Source: Davidsoniella eucalypti
Taxonomy: Eukaryota > Ascomycota > Sordariomycetes > Microascales > Ceratocystidaceae
Assembly: GCA_004009845.1 (NCBI GenBank)
Contig: RMBW01000294.1
Span: 1 to 14,446 of the forward strand
DNA: 14,446 nucleotides
Direction: 5' to 3'
The translations under genes and the position numbers were made by a program. Positions 1 through 5,617 of this stretch are shown piece by piece. The notes under the pieces are model-generated. The model did not search any database, was not told the origin of the DNA, and worked only from the letters and a program-made list of their open reading frames with translations. Position 1 is the stretch's first letter, and each line of letters begins with the position of its first letter.

Positions 1-349
1 TCGGCGACGGTCTCGAGTCCGAGTCCGATAGGATGGATGGATATTGCGGCCAGACAATGACAGTCTCAACTGCAGTTCCATTGCCCATGTCGATCAAGTT
101 GCCAGTCGTGTTGTGTTCTTCCGCCTTCTCCTCGCTTTCTACTTTCTCATTTTCGCTGGGAACATTGCGCTCCGCGGAGTCTGGCGGCAATGCACAGAGG
201 GATGAGCGCAACGACGCCACATCCATCGCCGGCATGGCTGGAATCACCGCTTGGTGCGATAGGAACACTGTGAAGACTATCATGCTGGCTAGCAGAAGGA
301 TGCCATGGCGCCGGCGGTATACCGCGTGTGGCCGTATCATTATAGTCAT
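1..349 (-). CDS. 5'-partial gene: protein with N-terminal membrane anchor
   Basis: The minus-strand frame opens with ATG at 349 and stays open for 116 codons to the window edge, so only the N-terminus is visible. An in-frame TGA lies upstream with no other ATG between, which supports this start. Residues 1-15 are basic (R6, R12-R14, H15), residues 16-30 form one hydrophobic segment (GILLLASMIVFTVFL), then comes an acidic Glu/Lys/Ser-rich stretch (about 59-79) with N-glycosylation sequons at N80 and N90. That layout (short basic tail, one membrane segment, hydrophilic glycosylated stem) is typical of type II Golgi enzymes such as glycosyltransferases, but no catalytic motif falls inside the window. 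A cleaved signal peptide is the alternative. No family can be assigned. An exon boundary could lie inside the visible part, although none is needed. Confidence 0.65.
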   Translation of the reverse strand, partial: MTIMIRPHAVYRRRHGILLLASMIVFTVFLSHQAVIPAMPAMDVASLRSSLCALPPDSAERNVPSENEKVESEEKAEEHNTTGNLIDMGNGTAVETVIVWPQYPSILSDSDSRPSP

Positions 350-1799
350 TGAGTGGCTCGGGTTCGAATATGCAGTAAGCCTAGTGAAACCAGATGGCTG
401 ATTGGTGATTGGTGATAGGAAATCAATTAGGCGTCACAAAAGAGCTCAGCTCCTTGTGCTATGCAGAAAAAAAAAAGAAAAATTAAGGCTTAGGCAAGAT
501 AGCGGCTTGTACCGACTATTTTCAACTTGTATGCGACGCGGAATGTAAAATGGAAAACGATGGATGGAAAATAAGGTTGAAAAGAAATAGAACTGTGTAG
601 AGTAAGTGGCGCTCAACGTGATCTTAAGCTCAAGCAGATCTTTTGGTATCGTCCGGTTCCTGGTCTAGTTGACCGCTCGGAAGATCATGGTTACAGCTGT
701 AGTAGTCAGAAAGGCCAAGTACCTCAATCTGCGACTGCATAAAGGCCTGTGTGTATCGAGGCTGCTCGTTTCTGAAGCTTTAGATTAGTGTGTGGGTCCA
801 AAGGAATAGAAAACGCTGGCCCACCACCTGGCCTTGTAAATGCTTGGACTATATTTCGTACAACAACAGACCACTATACAGTAAATGTTAGATGGAAGAT
901 ACACCGCTAGAGCAAGTGCACGGATAAACATTTGTATCCTAGAAAGTCGACAGCGTGGTTCGTTTTTGCCCAGGTTCAATCTAAATAAAGAAGGGTTCCC
1001 TCTTTTTCTCGTCATCGGCTGTTTTGCTTGAAATTCATGCAGTGTGGTAGATAGTTATAATAAGTCTACTGGCGGATATAAACGTAGTGGCCCGCTCATC
1101 AATACAATATCTTCACCAAAGTGTCTGGCAATCACCAAGTTCATGTTCCTGGATACTACAAAAAGTGGCTCTAAAACAACGAAAAGTTTGTTAAAAGTCT
1201 GTAGAAACATCTGACCTCATAGATTTCCTACAGAGAAAAGAGCCGGAAGTTCCATGGGGAAATGAGAAAACGGACGAACCCCTCCAACCTGAAGCACCGC
1301 AAAACAAAGCTCAAACAACAATCATACAAATCTGCGGGCAACGATAGTAGTTGCAAAACGTTTTCTAGCGATAATCTTCATGAACTTGATCACTGCTGGG
1401 ATCTTATCAGTACATATATACATACATATACGACTAAGTATGTACTAATATAAGCGGATAGTTATGATGTCCGCCAGTCGGAGTACTCCTCCTAAAGCCG
1501 ACTCTGAGCAGCTCATTTGATATCAGCAATGGAGGGGGGCAAGTGTGGTGGTGGAGGTAAAGTAACGCCTAGTATCTGCTATGTCATTGCTAGGTATACA
1601 ATGTGTACAGGGACCCAGATCGGGGTGACTTGTAGCTTTGACATGGCGACGACGTCTATCCGGCCAAGTCCGGGCCAAAGAGCTGGGAAAGAGGCAAGCA
1701 TTTGCTGCTTGGTTGTCAAGAATAACATGGATTTTCTTTGCAAGATGTGTGCATGGCCATTTTTACGCTATTTAGGGCACCCTATCTCGGCATTAAAGA
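350..1799. other. Intergenic, no supported gene
   Basis: The first few hundred bases are the probable promoter of the left-edge gene. Short open frames at 785-1015 (minus), 1262-1453 and 1517-1819 (plus) have no recognisable domain, no convincing composition and no splice partners that I could find. A TA-rich patch at 1409-1446 contains an 8-bp inverted repeat (AGTACATA/TATGTACT). Nothing else stands out. Confidence 0.5.
401..412 (-). promoter_or_regulatory. Tandem CCAAT boxes upstream of the left-edge gene
   Basis: Two ATTGG pentamers (401-405 and 408-412) read as CCAAT on the minus strand, 52-63 bases upstream of the ATG at 349. CCAAT is the binding core of the fungal Hap/CBC complex. A purine run on the plus strand at 466-480 gives a pyrimidine tract on the minus strand about 120 bases upstream of the same ATG, as is common in filamentous-fungal promoters. 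Use of these sites is inferred. Confidence 0.35.
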
Positions 1800-1928
1800 C
1801 TTTAAGATTTTTTCCTTAGGATCTTTCGTTATCTATTAACTAACCTTCTAAAAATATAGAGTATAAGCGTACCCTCTATCATAAGCGCAGAGATAGGGTT
1901 ACTATAAAGCAAGGGTTAGACTTACACA

Positions 1929-1930
<2 letters not shown>

Positions 1931-1959
<29 letters not shown>
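1931..1959. repeat. 29-base homopolymer T tract
   Basis: An uninterrupted run of 29 T follows CACAAG and ends at ATAAACTCC. On the minus strand it is poly-A, the expected 3' tail of a non-LTR retroelement or retrocopy whose body would lie at higher coordinates. A clear target-site duplication was not found by eye, so simple slippage of a T run is also possible. Confidence 0.9.
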
Positions 1960-1963
<4 letters not shown>

Positions 1964-2442
1964 ACTCCTACAACCCCCTTTGAGTTCTCGGTGCCTCCAA
2001 AGACGAAAAATTCCTCTTCATCGTGAGTTTTTAATAGCGACCAGAACATATCACCAATGTCGCTGTCAATTCTCTCGCATCTATTGGTTTATTCCATGAT
2101 GCACCGTTTTGTGAGGCCTTGAGCCTGTTTCTTCCCCTCTCGAGGGTCATTCTCACTAACGACCGCCCACCCCCTTTTCTCTACACTTTTCGGGATTGCT
2201 GGTCTCCCGAGTCTCATCTCCGCTGCTCAGAGATTCACACTCACACTTGGAGGCCAACACTTTGAAGGTTCCAGTTGCCCACATTTCCGGTTCTTCTCGT
2301 GTTGTGTTTTGCACTTCATTCGATCATGCCAACACAAACCCGTGATAGCTTCTCCTTGAGTCGTTCCCTCACAATGAAAACACTTTGGGTTTCCTCTGTG
2401 TTTTCTGTATTCTTCTTTTTTTAGTTCGGACCTCCATTATGG
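1931..2442 (-). mobile_element. Possible degraded retroelement 3' end
   Basis: On the minus strand, about 2442 down to the stop at 2227-2229, an ATG-less frame of roughly 70 codons carries a basic stretch (EEYRKHRGNPK) followed by a Cys/His cluster: CFHC, then HDRMKC, then two more Cys. The spacing is C-x2-C-x14-H-x4-C. About 270 bases later comes the poly-A tract. A basic, zinc-knuckle-like C-terminus, a short 3' UTR and a poly-A tail fit the end of a LINE-type element. Immediately upstream, another frame reads TKKRRIQKTQRKPK, which would join the Cys cluster across a 1-nt shift, as in a decayed gene. No reverse transcriptase motif was seen, so the call is weak; a decayed DNA transposon or chance are alternatives. 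Confidence 0.22.
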
Positions 2443-3889
2443 GGGATCTTCGAGGACCATTAGGGTTTATCGGCGTCTAACGATCCACTAGGGTTGGATC
2501 AACATGATCCACATAATGTAGGCTGACTTGTTTAGAATCCAAACTGTGTAGATACAAGGCCTAACTATTGGTGCCTTATCCTTGTAGTGAACAGACCCGT
2601 CCCTCTCTTCCATGGCAAACAATTCTTGTTCATCCTGAAACGATATAGTTCAGGATTGATAAGTTCTTTGCTAAAGGCTTAATGTAGACAGAGTTTTGAC
2701 CAGGCAAGTTTAGGAACAAGCAAAAAGTAAAGCTATCAATTGAAGGGGAGAATAACGGGAGAACATCGATAGGTGATTGAAGAGGATCTTCACACAATTC
2801 ACATCCAAATGTCCAAGAACTGGAACTGACAACTGAGCATGTTTGGCTCTGCTTGTGGATTTTCAACATGAACAGAAGACCCTTACCAAAATCATTTCAA
2901 TGCTAGTAATAATCCGACGATCACGATCAGTTATTAGAATACTGTTTTTGGAATACTTGTAGTAGGCCAAAACCTAGTTGCAGTGCTTGACGCATTAAAT
3001 GATGAAGTGCAGAGCGTTGTATTTGAATTATCACTAGTTTTTAGCATAATTCCTAGTTCAGATTAGCAGAAAGAAGAATGAGAGTTAGTGTAGTTTTTAT
3101 ACTAGAAGAATTATGGGGCTGCTTTGGCGGAACGCTTCTGAGACATGAAACGATTGACTAGGGCAACGCGGCCTTTACTCCTGAAAAAGAACATAATGAT
3201 AATTCGATACTAGGTAGAGATGGCCGAAGCTACCCTAGAGCACCTAGTTTATTCTACCGAACATATGCATTCATTACCCGCTTGAGGCTCAAACCTCAGA
3301 TATTACAGCAATCTGGGATTAATATGTAGAGCGAGAAGTCAAGACATTATGCCTGGGGTATCTTTTTTCTTTTCTTTTTCTCAACGAATGCATATATACA
3401 CTTACATTAATTCAGTAGGCGGATCTGAAACCTTATAGGCGAATAACAGTAACAGGTACCAATTGAAAAGAGATGGATACTCTATTGGCCAATAAATTGG
3501 CAGAATTGCCACCCTCACTCGTATAGAGAATAGACAATTAGACTAACCAACCCAAATAAGGACCAGATAGCTTAGATGAGGCGCTGTGTTAACTGTAGAA
3601 GCCAAGCACACACCAAAGATCAAGCGACGGGAAGAGACAAGCCTGCAATTAAGTTGGTTGCTAGGAAGCTTAGCTCAGAAATCCAGGAGCTCAGGACCCA
3701 AAAGCAGCAGAGTTGCAGCCAAGAAGTCAAAGCCCTCATAGTATTACAGAAGAATAATGGAAACCCCAGTCCTACCTGTCACCATGGCCTGGGCCTTGGA
3801 GTCCTTGTTTCGACTCTTTCATCTTGGTGTTTCTGCTTGTCAGCTTCATGATTGCTGACCTGGTATAATATTCTAGCCAGTCGCTGAGA
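2443..3889. other. Intergenic, no supported gene
   Basis: This stretch holds only short open frames (for example 2630-2869 minus and 3576-3851 plus) without recognisable motifs. Small features are an interrupted palindrome TGGATCA-ACA-TGATCCA at about 2495-2511 just left of the stretch, a pyrimidine tract near 3362-3381, and the palindrome ATTGGCCAAT at 3484-3493, which presents CCAAT on both strands about 0.9 kb upstream of the protease gene. Confidence 0.45.
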
Positions 3890-4375
3890 TCCTGTTTGTT
3901 TTTCTCCTTCTTGGCTCTCAACCCCTTCTTTCATTCTCTGTCTGTTTCTTTCTTTTATAGTCAAATTGCTGTATCGAGTTTTCTTGAGCAGAGCTCGCTT
4001 TCTCTCTTTTTCTTCTTTCTTTCTTCTTCCTCATCCTGCATCTCCCTGTGTGATAGTCTGAGATCAGAAGCTTTGAGAGTGCATAAAAGTACTCAGAAAG
4101 CGTGAGAAGCCTATTTTCCAAGTAGAAGATTCACTCTTCTTTCCTCCCAAACTCAACTTTCGACGCGGGTCTTCGTCATTCTTTCAACAGCTTGTTCTCT
4201 TCTGGACTGTCATTTCCTTTCTTTCTGTAATTTTGTATTCTTTTCTTTTTATTTTGTTTCCCTTCGCTATACTGTAGCGTTGTGAAAGGCGACTTGATCC
4301 GTTGTTGAAGTCTCTCTTTTCACACCTGCTCCAATATCCGAATTAACCCTCGACACCAAACCCTTATCTCGCACG
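3890..4375 (+). promoter_or_regulatory. Pyrimidine-rich promoter and leader of the protease gene
   Basis: Long C/T-rich blocks occupy about 3895-4050 and 4135-4260, a composition typical of the region around fungal transcription starts. A weak TATA-like CATAAAAG lies at 4082-4089. The ATG at 4376 has A at -3 (GCACGATGC), a good start context. No 5' UTR intron could be assigned with confidence. The transcription start is inferred to lie within or just after the second pyrimidine block. Confidence 0.45.
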
Positions 4376-5617
4376 ATGCTTCGCTACTCTATTTTATATC
4401 TCGCCTTGACGGCGCCCATTGTCTCGGCTTGGCCGCAGATTTTCGAGAACGGAGTTGACGGCACAAACTTCACGCGCAAGGCCCGTTCCATAAGCGCCCT
4501 CCCGTTCGAGCTGATCAAGAGCCGAGCGCTCCCCGTAGAGGCATCGAAGCGCGATCTAGTCAACTCGGCCAAGTTCCGGAATAGCCGTGATCTTCCCGTC
4601 GTAGATGGCTTGCTCACAGTCACTCTGCCGGTGCTAGCCACCGACTCTACCGATAAGAAGCGCGCTCTGCCTGATGTGTCTGGCGAGGACGGCTCCCTTT
4701 TCAGTATCACTCTTCCCATTGTCGACTCCCGTGGCTTGCCAGTTGTCGGCTCTGACTTGACTAGTATTACACTGCCCGTCGGAGATATCTCACAGCTGGA
4801 GGGCTCGTTGAGCCAGCGTGGCCTTCCCGTTGTCAGTAATGACCCGTTGGCCCTGTACAAGATCACACTTCCCATCGACGCCAAGCAGGTTCGTGGTTTA
4901 CCCGTGGTTACTGATGATCCGGAGTCTCTGTACAAGATTACTCTACCAGTCGGCAAGCGCGATAATGGCGAGGCACTCGAGATGACGCTGCCGGTTTCCT
5001 TCAAGTTGGTCAACCGTGATCTGCCTACGGACTCTGACCCGTCAGATGCCTTTGAGGTCACTCTGCCCATCTCTGTTAATGAACGTGGCCTGCCCGTCGT
5101 ATCTGATGACCCGTCGGCCCTCTACAAGATCACACTACCAATTACGTTGGCTTCCAAACGTTCACCTGATCTCTCGCTGAGCTCGACGCCGTCACTCAAC
5201 CTCCACGTGCCCGTTGTATCCTCCACCCAGGACAAGCGTGACCTGCCTTCTGGAACTACGGATGGCGACTCTGCCTTCTCCATTACCCTGCCTATATCCA
5301 TCGGAAAGCGCCAACACACTGTTACCGGCGACCATGCTGTGACTATCCGTCCTCCTACCGAGGCTGAGAACTCGGCTGTCTCGCACTACAGCCAGCAGCG
5401 CCGCTCCGAGTACGGCCGCAACGTGCGCCGCACTCCTTCTGGTGTTCTCAATATGCCCATCATCCGCTCGGAGAAGTCTGGCTTGACCCGCCGTGGATCG
5501 CGTGAGGTCGAACAGGCGCTGGAGAAGCTGCAGAAGGAGAAGCGTGACAATGGAGACGCTGTTTCTATCTCGGTTGCCAACCGCTCCGACGTGTCGTATT
5601 ATGCCCAACGTAAGTAA
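4376..5617 (+). CDS. Secreted repeat precursor (exon 1 / intron-retained product)
   Basis: Read without splicing, this frame ends at TAA 5615-5617, two codons (Arg-Lys) after the 5' splice site, and encodes 413 residues. The signal peptide is MLRYSILYLALTAPIVSA, with cleavage likely before W19. N31 and N402 are in glycosylation sequons. Dibasic sites occur at 58-59, 95-96, 194-195, 261-262, 287-288, 311-312, 342-343, 351-352, 372-373 and 389-390; single Arg sites precede (G/D/A)LP at 50, 71, 119, 148, 173, 214 and 237. This matches the class of Kex2-processed secreted repeat proteins of fungi, whose peptides are released in the late secretory pathway. Whether this shorter product is made is unknown; it is certain only that the intron-retained message would encode it. 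The peptides have no recognised function. Confidence 0.45.
   Translation: MLRYSILYLALTAPIVSAWPQIFENGVDGTNFTRKARSISALPFELIKSRALPVEASKRDLVNSAKFRNSRDLPVVDGLLTVTLPVLATDSTDKKRALPDVSGEDGSLFSITLPIVDSRGLPVVGSDLTSITLPVGDISQLEGSLSQRGLPVVSNDPLALYKITLPIDAKQVRGLPVVTDDPESLYKITLPVGKRDNGEALEMTLPVSFKLVNRDLPTDSDPSDAFEVTLPISVNERGLPVVSDDPSALYKITLPITLASKRSPDLSLSSTPSLNLHVPVVSSTQDKRDLPSGTTDGDSAFSITLPISIGKRQHTVTGDHAVTIRPPTEAENSAVSHYSQQRRSEYGRNVRRTPSGVLNMPIIRSEKSGLTRRGSREVEQALEKLQKEKRDNGDAVSISVANRSDVSYYAQRK

Noticed and set aside
359..372. GGGTTCGAATA as a tRNA B box (similar words near 1270 and 11467)
   Set aside because: Each departs from the GGTTCRANTCC consensus at its 3' end and no A box or cloverleaf arms could be placed around them.
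1517..1819. 100-codon plus-strand frame
   Set aside because: No recognised motif; runs into AT-rich, repeat-like DNA.
4384..5070. 228-codon open frame on the minus strand opposite exon 1
   Set aside because: It mirrors the repeat coding strand (rich in TGRVIL-like shadows of the ITLP repeats), and the plus strand has signal peptide, repeats and splice donor.
4376..5617. Dikaritin (ustiloxin-type) RiPP precursor
   Set aside because: The repeated Kex2-bounded layout is similar, but no UstY-like (DUF3328) or other tailoring gene is in the window, the cores lack a conserved cyclisable aromatic, and the frame splices well to a protease.
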